This document shows positions 1-5,822 of a DNA stretch of 7,281 bases, one piece after another. Source of the stretch: Sulfurimonas sp. GTDB lineage: Bacteria; Campylobacterota; Campylobacteria; Campylobacterales; Sulfurimonadaceae. The stretch spans positions 1-7,281 of the forward strand of contig JAFLJV010000070.1 of the NCBI GenBank assembly GCA_022712845.1. Direction: 5' to 3'. The notes under the pieces are model-generated. The model did no database searches. It saw only the letters and a program-made list of their open reading frames with translations, and had not been told where the DNA came from. Positions within the stretch are counted from its first letter, which is position 1; each line of letters starts with the position of its first letter. A program made the translations under genes and the position numbers.

Positions 1-2
1 CT

Positions 3-1067
3 TTATTTAATGTAGATAGAAATTATCGTACTCCTAAATATGATGCAAGTGAAGTCTCTTATGAAAATAAAAATTCAGATTATGTTGTTAGATATAAATT
101 AATTAAGAAAGATAATGGTGAATTAAATATTAAATTAAAAATGTTTAATAAAGATAAAATAGTTTTTACTAAAAATTATAAAATAAAACAAGCAAAAATC
201 TATATGTTTGTTGCACATGCTATAGCATATGATATAAATAAATTTATGGGTGAAGCTCCTGTTGGATGGATGAAAAGAAAAGTAATATTTTCTAGAATTA
301 TATCGCCAAAAAAGAGTGAATTAGTTATTGCTGATTATACTCTCGCGTATCAGCATATAATTGTAAAAGGTGGTTTTAATATATTTCCAAAATGGGCAAA
401 TAAAGCACAAAATTCATTTTATTATACCTCTTTAGATGAAAGAAAACCAACTTTAAAATATATAAATATTAAAACTGGTCAAAGTAAAGTGATAAAATCC
501 TCTGATGGCATGATGATATGTTCTGATGTAAGTGATGATGGAAAAAAATTATTATTAACTATGGCTCCAACAGGTCAACCAGATATTTATATTTATGATG
601 TAAATACTAGGAAAACTTCAAAATTAACTAAATATGGTGGAATTGATGTTAATGCTCAATTTATGGGTAAAAATAAAATAGCTTTTGTATCTAATCGTTT
701 AGGAAAACCAAATATTTTTTCTAAAACTATTGGTTCTAGTAGTGTTGAACAAATGGTTTATTATGGAAAAAGTAATGCAGCTTGTAGTACTTTTGGTGAT
801 TACATAGTGTATAAATCTAGAGAAAGCTCAAATGCTTTTGCAAGAAACACATTTAATTTGCACCTAATTTCAACACAAACAGATTTTATAAGAAGATTAA
901 CAGCTGTAGGTGTAAATGAATTTCCAAGATTTTCTATAAATGGAGATGCTATTATTTTTATTAAAAATTATAAAGCTCAAAGTTCTATAGGTATTATTAG
1001 ATTAAATCATAATAAAAACTATCTTTTTCCTCTAAAATATGGAAAAGTTCAATCAATGGATTGGTAA
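3..1067 (+). CDS. tolB: TolB, Tol-Pal system periplasmic beta-propeller protein (5' end missing)
   Basis: This is the C-terminal part of TolB, the periplasmic protein that binds Pal and links it to the inner-membrane TolQRA motor. The reading frame is open to the left edge: codons from position 3 run without a stop into the ATG at 141, so that ATG is an internal Met and not the start. About 354 residues are visible. The signal peptide and the first part of the N-terminal domain lie outside the window. Propeller (PD40-type) signatures are visible: SDDGKKLLLT followed by PDIYIYDV (about 531-602), VSNRLGKPNIF (687-719), FPRFSINGDAIIF (about 918-959), and the C-terminal end VQSMDW. Sequence conservation to well-studied TolB proteins is modest, as is usual in Campylobacterota, but the repeats plus the pal gene immediately downstream make the call secure. 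No clear terminator separates it from pal. Confidence 0.9.
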   Translation, partial: LFNVDRNYRTPKYDASEVSYENKNSDYVVRYKLIKKDNGELNIKLKMFNKDKIVFTKNYKIKQAKIYMFVAHAIAYDINKFMGEAPVGWMKRKVIFSRIISPKKSELVIADYTLAYQHIIVKGGFNIFPKWANKAQNSFYYTSLDERKPTLKYINIKTGQSKVIKSSDGMMICSDVSDDGKKLLLTMAPTGQPDIYIYDVNTRKTSKLTKYGGIDVNAQFMGKNKIAFVSNRLGKPNIFSKTIGSSSVEQMVYYGKSNAACSTFGDYIVYKSRESSNAFARNTFNLHLISTQTDFIRRLTAVGVNEFPRFSINGDAIIFIKNYKAQSSIGIIRLNHNKNYLFPLKYGKVQSMDW

Positions 1068-1100
1068 AAATTAAATTATCAAAATATATTAATGTTATTT

Positions 1101-1109
1101 TGGTACAAT
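1101..1109 (+). promoter_or_regulatory. Candidate extended -10 promoter for pal
   Basis: TGGTACAAT fits the extended -10 pattern TGN-TAtaAT, with the hexamer TACAAT at 1104-1109. It lies 30 bases before the pal ATG in the 72-base tolB-pal gap. No -35 hexamer is visible at the expected distance, which is normal for the housekeeping sigma factor of Campylobacterota. The upstream stretch is AT-rich. Inferred from sequence only. It would let pal and the CpoB-like gene be transcribed separately from tolB. Confidence 0.5.
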
Positions 1110-1139
1110 CATGTTAAATAAAACTTTAAGGCAATAAGT

Positions 1140-1721
1140 ATGAAAAATATTCTGATTTCTGGTGTTGTTATAGCACTTTTAACTTTTAGTGGGTGTTCTG
1201 ATAAAGAGCCTATTATTGATGACACTGCTCAAAATGAAGAAACACCAGTTGAGAAGGTTGCACCTATAGAAACAGAAACTGTATCATCTGATGATGCATC
1301 TGTTATGAGTGAAGATACTTCAAATGCTTATAGTAGTGATAATGATAGTAATGATTATAGTAGCGAATCTATAACAAGCATAGAAGATGAAATGTTATCA
1401 ATATATTTTGACTTTGATAGATTTAGTATAAAACAAAGTATGCAAAATAATATTTCAAATGATGTTAGAGTAGCTAATGGATCAGCAAGTAAATATTCAT
1501 TGAAGCTAGAGGGTAATTGTGATGAGTGGGGAAGTGATGAATATAATTTTGCACTTGGACTAAAAAGAGCAAATACAGTTAAAAAATCTTTAATTGCTGA
1601 AGGTGTTGATGTTAGTCGTATTACTATGGTAAGTTATGGTGAAAGTAATCCAACATGTACTAATAAAACAGAAGAATGTTGGTCTAAAAATCGTAGAGTT
1701 GACTTTAAACTTCTTCCATAA
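1140..1721 (+). CDS. pal: Pal, peptidoglycan-associated outer-membrane lipoprotein
   Basis: Pal is a lipoprotein of the outer membrane whose OmpA-like domain binds the diaminopimelate peptide of peptidoglycan and also TolB. The N-terminus is a lipoprotein signal: MKN, a hydrophobic stretch, then FSGC with lipidated Cys19. Residue 20 is Ser, so there is no inner-membrane retention Asp at +2. Residues about 22-80 are an acidic, Ser-rich, low-complexity linker. The OmpA-like domain follows: YFDFDRF (89-95), EGNCDEWG (124-131), LGLKRAN (139-145), SYGESNP (165-171) and SKNRRVDF (182-189). Asp128 and Arg143 sit where the family's DAP-binding Asp and Arg sit. Three domain cysteines (127, 173, 180) are notable for a periplasmic protein. 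The start is supported by TAAGG (1127-1131), 8 bases before ATG. The length (193 aa) is normal for Pal with this linker. Confidence 0.95.
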   Translation: MKNILISGVVIALLTFSGCSDKEPIIDDTAQNEETPVEKVAPIETETVSSDDASVMSEDTSNAYSSDNDSNDYSSESITSIEDEMLSIYFDFDRFSIKQSMQNNISNDVRVANGSASKYSLKLEGNCDEWGSDEYNFALGLKRANTVKKSLIAEGVDVSRITMVSYGESNPTCTNKTEECWSKNRRVDFKLLP

Positions 1722-1724
1722 TTT

Positions 1725-2720
1725 ATGAGTAAAAATACTTTACTACTTCCTTTTTTAGCACTATTCTTACCGTATAGTTTATATAGTGCTGAACCCTCAG
1801 CATTTGGCGCTGGTAATTTAGATAATCCAACACCATATGGTTTAACTTCAAGTGAAAAAGTGATACTGCAAAATAAAAAAAATCTTCGTCAAGTTGTAGT
1901 TAAAAGTAATAATCAAGCAAATGAAGTTGATTCTATTAGAGAAAGAATAGATGGTCTTCAAACATTAATAGAGAGTTTAAATATATCATCTAGAGATAAT
2001 AAACTTAACTTGAAATCTTTAAAACAAAAAAATATTGATCAGTTAAAAGGTAATACTGAATACGAAAAAAGGCTTATAGAATTAATTCAAGTAAATAGTG
2101 ACTTAGCACAAGAAAATAGTGAATTTATTATAGTTGATACTAAAGAAATAAATAAGTTAAAACTTTTAACAGCAGAAATATCCAAACTAGTAGATAAAAT
2201 AAACATTACATATGTTACAAAAAATGAATTTAATTTACTTGTAAATGATGTAAATAAATTTAAAGATTTAGTAACTAAAGAATTTAGAGAAAAAGAAAAA
2301 TTACAAACAAAACTGCATGCAAAATTAAAACAAAGTAAATCTAAACTTGATGATATACCAAATAGTGAAATTGCAAAAAAAGCTAAAAATTATTATAATA
2401 AAAAGTTTTATACTAAAGCTCTTAAGTACTATAATCATTTAATAAATAACAACTATAAACCAGCACAGGCACATTATATGATTGGTGAAATTAAATATTA
2501 TAGAAAAAGTTATTCAGATGCAATAGCATATTTTAAAAAAAGTGTATCATTATATTCAAAAGCTTCTTATATGCCAACATTACTTCTTCATACAGCAATT
2601 TCAATGGATAAAACTGGTGATAAAGTTAATGCAGAAACGTTTTATAATGCAGTAATAACTAAATATCCACAAAGTAATTCTGCACAAATAGCAAAAAGTA
2701 ATCTTGATTTAATTCAATAA
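1725..2720 (+). CDS. CpoB/YbgF-like Tol-Pal accessory protein (coiled coil plus TPR)
   Basis: This is a periplasmic protein of the CpoB (YbgF) type, which in E. coli coordinates Tol-Pal with septal peptidoglycan synthesis. Residues 1-22 form a signal peptide (hydrophobic LLLPFLALFLPYSL, likely cleavage after YSA). Next comes the SAFGAGNLDN...PYGLTSSEK segment (25-45), which I recall as typical of Campylobacterota homologues. About 50-205 is charged and predicted to be coiled coil, longer than the short trimerising coil of E. coli CpoB. About 214-320 holds three TPR-like repeats (around IAKKAKNYYNKKFYTKALKYY, AHYMIGEIKYYRKSYSDAIAYF and LLLHTAISMDKTGDKVNAETFY). It begins 3 bases after the pal stop, and no Shine-Dalgarno sequence is visible, so translation is probably coupled to pal. 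Family membership is well supported. The exact role in this lineage is inferred. Confidence 0.85.
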   Translation: MSKNTLLLPFLALFLPYSLYSAEPSAFGAGNLDNPTPYGLTSSEKVILQNKKNLRQVVVKSNNQANEVDSIRERIDGLQTLIESLNISSRDNKLNLKSLKQKNIDQLKGNTEYEKRLIELIQVNSDLAQENSEFIIVDTKEINKLKLLTAEISKLVDKINITYVTKNEFNLLVNDVNKFKDLVTKEFREKEKLQTKLHAKLKQSKSKLDDIPNSEIAKKAKNYYNKKFYTKALKYYNHLINNNYKPAQAHYMIGEIKYYRKSYSDAIAYFKKSVSLYSKASYMPTLLLHTAISMDKTGDKVNAETFYNAVITKYPQSNSAQIAKSNLDLIQ

Positions 2721-2754
2721 AGGTTATTAATTTATTTTTAATTAGTGTGAATTA

Positions 2755-2763
2755 TGATAAAAT
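2755..2763 (+). promoter_or_regulatory. Candidate extended -10 promoter for slyD
   Basis: TGATAAAAT fits TGN plus the hexamer TAAAAT (2758-2763). It lies 24 bases before the slyD ATG within the 67-base gap after the CpoB-like gene, which would give a very short leader containing the AAAGG ribosome site at 2775-2779. No -35 element is recognisable, as expected for this phylum. Sequence-based inference only. Confidence 0.5.
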
Positions 2764-2787
2764 CCAAAGAAATTAAAGGCATATTAA

Positions 2788-3291
2788 ATGGCAATACAAG
2801 CAAATCAAATTGTATCAATAGAGTATGAAGTAAGTGACGGGGAAAATATAGTAGATAGTAATATCGGTGGTACACCATTAGTATTTATGTTTGGTAAAGG
2901 TCAAATAATTCCAGGACTTGAGAGTGGAATAGTTGATATGACAATAGGTGATAAAGCTGAAGTTTTAGTTAAAGCTAAAGATGCTTATGGTGAGTATAAT
3001 GCAGAGGCTAAGCAAGAAGTTCCAAAAGATCAATTTGCTGGAATTGATTTAGAAATTGGAATGAGTCTTTATGGACAAGGTGAAGATGGTAGTACGGTTC
3101 AAGTAATAGTACAAGAGATAGGAGATGAGAATATAATTATTGATTTTAATCATCCTTTAGCTGGTAAAGATTTATCTTTTAATGTATCTATTAATAATAT
3201 TAGAGAAGCATCTTCTGAAGAGGTTATGACGGGAATTCCTGCTGAAAATCAACAGCATGATGAATCTTGCGGTTCTGGTTGTGGACACTAA
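2788..3291 (+). CDS. slyD: SlyD-type FKBP peptidyl-prolyl cis-trans isomerase
   Basis: This is a cytoplasmic prolyl isomerase and chaperone. SlyD proteins also bind Ni2+ and help nickel enzymes such as hydrogenase mature. The split FKBP domain is visible: IEYEVSDGENIVDSN (11-25), FMFGKGQIIPGLESGI (33-48) and DAYGEY (65-70). The insert-in-flap chaperone domain occupies about 72-120, and the FKBP fold returns at NHPLAGKDLSFNV (121-133). The tail is short and Cys/His-rich (H157, C161, C165, H167), much shorter than E. coli SlyD's His-rich tail but still a plausible metal site. The start is supported by AAAGG (2775-2779), 8 bases upstream. At 167 aa it is typical for Campylobacterota. The tail codons overlap the start of the next gene. 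Nickel delivery here is inferred from the family. Confidence 0.93.
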   Translation: MAIQANQIVSIEYEVSDGENIVDSNIGGTPLVFMFGKGQIIPGLESGIVDMTIGDKAEVLVKAKDAYGEYNAEAKQEVPKDQFAGIDLEIGMSLYGQGEDGSTVQVIVQEIGDENIIIDFNHPLAGKDLSFNVSINNIREASSEEVMTGIPAENQQHDESCGSGCGH

Positions 3292-4030
3292 TTATATAAC
3301 AATATCTCCATCTTCTATTGAAGCATTTAAAACAGCTACTCTTTTAAAGACATTAAATGTAAACGCTCTTATAATGGGGGAGGTAGGTGTTGGTAAAAAG
3401 AGTTTAGCTAGATATATTCTTCCTGATGCACCAATACTCAACGCATCTAACTTTGATGAATTATTAACAACTCTTCGAAGTGTTCATGAGATTATAATAA
3501 CTGATTTAGAGAATTCACCAAATATAAAAAAGATTTTAGATATTATTAGTTCTAAAAGTATTAGAGTTATAGCAACAGCAAAAAGTTCTTATAATTATGA
3601 AACAGTAGATTATACATTTAGCATTAAATTTGATATACCATCACTCTCACAGAGACTAGAGGATGTTGAACAATTAATTCAAAAATTTGCTAATGAAGCA
3701 TCTTTACTTTTTAGTACAAATGAAAATTTTTGTATGAAAAGTTTTAAGCCAGATTTATCTCAAAATTCAAATTCTTTAAGACGACAAGTTATGATTAATT
3801 ATTTACTTCAAGATATAAATGATATAGAATTAATGAGTATTATGCAAAATTATTTATCAAATAAGCTTGGTTCAAATAATGATTATAAAAATTTTTTACA
3901 TCTGTATGAAGTTCCACTTATAAAAGCAGGGTTAGAAAAATTTAAATCACAATTACAATTATCTGATAAACTTGGATTAAATAGAAATACACTTAGAAAA
4001 AAAATAGTTGATAATAAAGAGTATTTGTAA
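3281..4030 (+). CDS. Compact AAA+/Fis-type DNA-binding regulator lacking the GAFTGA loop
   Basis: I do not recognise a named gene. Numbering is from the GTG at 3281. The protein looks like a shrunken relative of sigma54-dependent activators. A Walker A-like GEVGVGKKS (33-41) is followed only about 35 residues later by a degenerate Walker B-like IIITDLEN (71-78). VIATAKSS (96-103) resembles sensor I, and IPSLSQRLEDVEQLI (119-133) resembles the family's LPPLRER.EDI segment. The C-terminus is a Fis-type helix-turn-helix: PLIKAGLEKF (212-221), then LGLNRNTLRKKI (231-242). The GAFTGA loop that contacts sigma54 is absent and there is no room for it. No receiver domain is present. The start is uncertain: GTG 3281 (11-base overlap with slyD, 249 aa) suits coupling to the slyD stop, while ATG 3257 or 3260 would give up to 257 aa. 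None has a good ribosome site. A DNA-binding role is likely; the target is unknown. Confidence 0.75.
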   Translation: MDTNYITISPSSIEAFKTATLLKTLNVNALIMGEVGVGKKSLARYILPDAPILNASNFDELLTTLRSVHEIIITDLENSPNIKKILDIISSKSIRVIATAKSSYNYETVDYTFSIKFDIPSLSQRLEDVEQLIQKFANEASLLFSTNENFCMKSFKPDLSQNSNSLRRQVMINYLLQDINDIELMSIMQNYLSNKLGSNNDYKNFLHLYEVPLIKAGLEKFKSQLQLSDKLGLNRNTLRKKIVDNKEYL

Positions 4031-4067
4031 TTTATATATTAAATTATTCCCTACGAGGTTAATGATA

Positions 4068-4083
4068 ACTTCGCTTGCGAAGT
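4068..4083 (+). repeat. Perfect inverted repeat / hairpin with CTTG loop
   Basis: ACTTCG and CGAAGT form a perfect 6-bp stem around the loop CTTG. The closing pair is G-C, the context in which CUUG is known as an unusually stable RNA tetraloop. It is the first of two hairpins between the regulator gene and fabD. No run of T follows directly (the next bases are ATAAAAATTTT), so it is not a textbook intrinsic terminator, though a weak terminator or processing/stability element is possible. Confidence 0.55.
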
Positions 4084-4086
4084 ATA

Positions 4087-4125
4087 AAAATTTTACTCAT
4101 AGCCTCTGGCTAAAAAGTGAATTTT
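4087..4125 (+). repeat. Extended imperfect hairpin just upstream of the fabD ribosome site
   Basis: AAAATT (4087-4092) pairs with AATTTT (4120-4125). One T bulges and one T.G wobble forms, then ACT (4095-4097) pairs with AGT (4116-4118). After a small internal loop, TAGCC (4100-4104) pairs with GGCTA (4108-4112) around TCT. The stem is about 15 bp in all and ends four bases before AAAGGA (4129-4134), the fabD ribosome-binding site. An alternative pairing of GAGGTT (4055-4060) with AGCCTC (4101-4106) would enclose the upstream hairpin instead, so two competing folds can be drawn. Folding was done by eye. The function may be terminator, 5' leader structure or intergenic palindrome. Confidence 0.45.
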
Positions 4126-4139
4126 AGCAAAGGAAAAAA

Positions 4140-5075
4140 ATGAAAAAAATAGCGATGATATTTGCAGGACAAGGTTCTCAAGCTCTAGGTATGGGAAAAG
4201 ATTTTTATGAAAATTCAGATATTGCAAAAGAGATGTTTGATAAAGCAGGAAAAAAAATAGGTGTTGATTTTAAAGAGATAATATTTCAAGAGAATGAAAA
4301 ACTTTCCCAAACTGCCTATACTCAACCAGCAATACTTCTTGTTCAGATGATTGCATATCGTCTTTTTCAAGATGCTTGTCCAACAAAAGCAAAACTATTT
4401 TTAGGTCACTCCTTAGGTGAATTTTCAGCACTATGTGCAACAGGAGCAATAGATTATCTTGATGCTGTTGAGTTAGTTCATAAAAGAGGCTCTTTAATGC
4501 AAGAAGCTTGTGATAAAGTTGAAGCAGGAATGATGGCTTTAGTTGGCTTAGATGATGAAAGTATTGAGAAAATTTGCTTAGAAGCTCAGTCTGATGGTAA
4601 AAAGGTTTGGCCAGCAAACTATAATCAAGATGGTCAATTAGTTGTAGCTGGAATGAAATCTGATTTAATTTCTTTAGAGCAAGTTTTTAAAGATGCTGGT
4701 GCTAAAAAAGCAATTTTGCTTAATATGTCAGTTGCATCACATTGTGAAATACTTGCTCCTGCACAAGAACCATTTGCTAAAATAATGTCGGAGATGGTTA
4801 AAGATTCATTTTCTGCCCCAGTTATTTCTAATGTAACAACAACCCCTTATAGTACTAGAAGTGAAGCTGTATCGTTATTAAAAGATCAACTAGTTAAACC
4901 AGTAAAGTACAAACAGTCAATTCTAGCAATAGCAAATGATATTGATATAGCTATAGAGTTTGGTAATGGCGTAACTCTAAAAGGTCTTAATCGCAGAATA
5001 GTAAAAGATTTAAAAACTATGAATATATCTGATATGACCTCACTTCAAAAAGTTGTAGAGGAATTATCAAACTAA
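4140..5075 (+). CDS. fabD: FabD, malonyl-CoA:ACP transacylase
   Basis: This cytoplasmic enzyme moves the malonyl group from CoA to acyl carrier protein, supplying the extender unit for fatty acid synthesis. The family hallmarks are all present: FAGQGSQ (8-14) with oxyanion Gln11, the nucleophile elbow GHSLGE (89-94) with Ser91, Arg116 that binds the malonyl carboxylate, NQDGQLVVAG (162-171), SHCEILAPA (200-208) with catalytic His201, and Gln250 in KDQLVKPV. The length (311 aa) matches E. coli FabD. The start is well supported by AAAGGA (4129-4134), five bases before ATG. It follows a 109-base structured gap and leads directly into the nitrilase-fold gene. A 115-codon frame on the opposite strand (4270-4617) is only its shadow. 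Confidence 0.97.
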   Translation: MKKIAMIFAGQGSQALGMGKDFYENSDIAKEMFDKAGKKIGVDFKEIIFQENEKLSQTAYTQPAILLVQMIAYRLFQDACPTKAKLFLGHSLGEFSALCATGAIDYLDAVELVHKRGSLMQEACDKVEAGMMALVGLDDESIEKICLEAQSDGKKVWPANYNQDGQLVVAGMKSDLISLEQVFKDAGAKKAILLNMSVASHCEILAPAQEPFAKIMSEMVKDSFSAPVISNVTTTPYSTRSEAVSLLKDQLVKPVKYKQSILAIANDIDIAIEFGNGVTLKGLNRRIVKDLKTMNISDMTSLQKVVEELSN

Positions 5076-5076
5076 A

Positions 5077-5793
5077 ATGAAAGTCACTTTAGCTCAAATA
5101 TCACCTAAATTAAATCGTTCTAACTTGGATGATATAGTATTAATAATAGAAGAGTTTAAAGATGATAGTGATTTGATAGTGTTTCCAGAGTTATCTTTAA
5201 ATGGTTATATGCTTCAAGATAAACTTTATGAAGATGCTTGGAATATAGATGATTTAGATGAGTTGAAAAAATTAAGTTTTAAAATAGATATTGTAGTTGG
5301 TGTTGCTTTAATAGATGGAAGTAATTTTAGAAATGCGGCACTTTATTTTTCTCAAGGTAAACTTTTATCAAAACACTATAAAGTTCATCTTCCAAACTAT
5401 GGAATGTTTGAAGAGGCTAGATATTTTGAAGCTGGTGATGTATTTGAGAGTTTTATAAGTAGCTATGGAAAAATGTTTATGCTTGTTTGTGAGGATTTAT
5501 GGTACACATCTGTACATGAAGATTTAATTAATGAAAATCCAGATTATATTATTGCTCTTGTAGCATCTCCTGCTCGTGGTTTTAGTAATAGTGGGTTAGA
5601 GATAGAAGATAAATGGATAAATATTATAAAAAGAGTTGCTTTAGAGTGTAGTGCAAAACTAATATTTGTAAATCGTGTTGGCTTTGAAGATGGTTTAGGT
5701 TTTTGGGGTGGAAGCTGTATAGTTGATAAAGATTCAAATATACAATATAAATTACCTCATTATGAAAAAATAGTAAAAACATTTGAAGTTTAA
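5077..5793 (+). CDS. Nitrilase-superfamily amidohydrolase resembling the NAD synthetase glutaminase domain
   Basis: This is a carbon-nitrogen hydrolase with the complete Glu-Lys-Cys triad: Glu38 in FPELSLNGY (36-44), Lys102 in SKHYKVHLPNYGMF (98-111) and Cys138 in VCEDLWY (137-143). A further acidic residue at 112/113 is in the usual place. The motif run KVHLPNYGMFEEARYFE and the CEDLW nucleophile motif resemble the N-terminal glutaminase domain of glutamine-dependent NAD synthetases more than omega-amidase or nitrilase types. At 238 aa it is a stand-alone domain: no synthetase ATP-binding domain is attached. It starts one base after the fabD stop. An AGAGGAA (5057-5063) lies rather far upstream, so coupling with fabD is likely. 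The substrate is unknown. Glutamine amide hydrolysis is a reasonable guess, and general amide clearance or repair is also possible. Confidence 0.85.
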   Translation: MKVTLAQISPKLNRSNLDDIVLIIEEFKDDSDLIVFPELSLNGYMLQDKLYEDAWNIDDLDELKKLSFKIDIVVGVALIDGSNFRNAALYFSQGKLLSKHYKVHLPNYGMFEEARYFEAGDVFESFISSYGKMFMLVCEDLWYTSVHEDLINENPDYIIALVASPARGFSNSGLEIEDKWINIIKRVALECSAKLIFVNRVGFEDGLGFWGGSCIVDKDSNIQYKLPHYEKIVKTFEV

Positions 5794-5822
5794 TACAAAA
5801 AAAAGTTAGAAAAGGAATTTAT

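Noticed and set aside
1270..1370. Possible tandem repeat in the Ser/Asp-rich part of pal
   Set aside because: The codons (AGT, GAT, AAT) recur without a fixed period. It is a low-complexity linker, not a true tandem repeat.
2721..2760. Possible terminator hairpin after the CpoB-like gene (ATTAA...TTAAT around a T-rich loop)
   Set aside because: The stem is only 5 A-T pairs with a 7-base AT loop. Such pairings are expected by chance in DNA this AT-rich.
4083..4088. TATAAA as a -10 box for fabD
   Set aside because: No TGN extension or -35 is present, and it sits between the two hairpin stems. AT hexamers of this quality are common here, so no promoter was called.
4270..4617. 115-codon open frame on the minus strand
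   Set aside because: It lies entirely inside fabD, whose catalytic motifs are intact. The Leu/Ser/Gln-rich translation is typical of an antisense shadow of an AT-rich gene.
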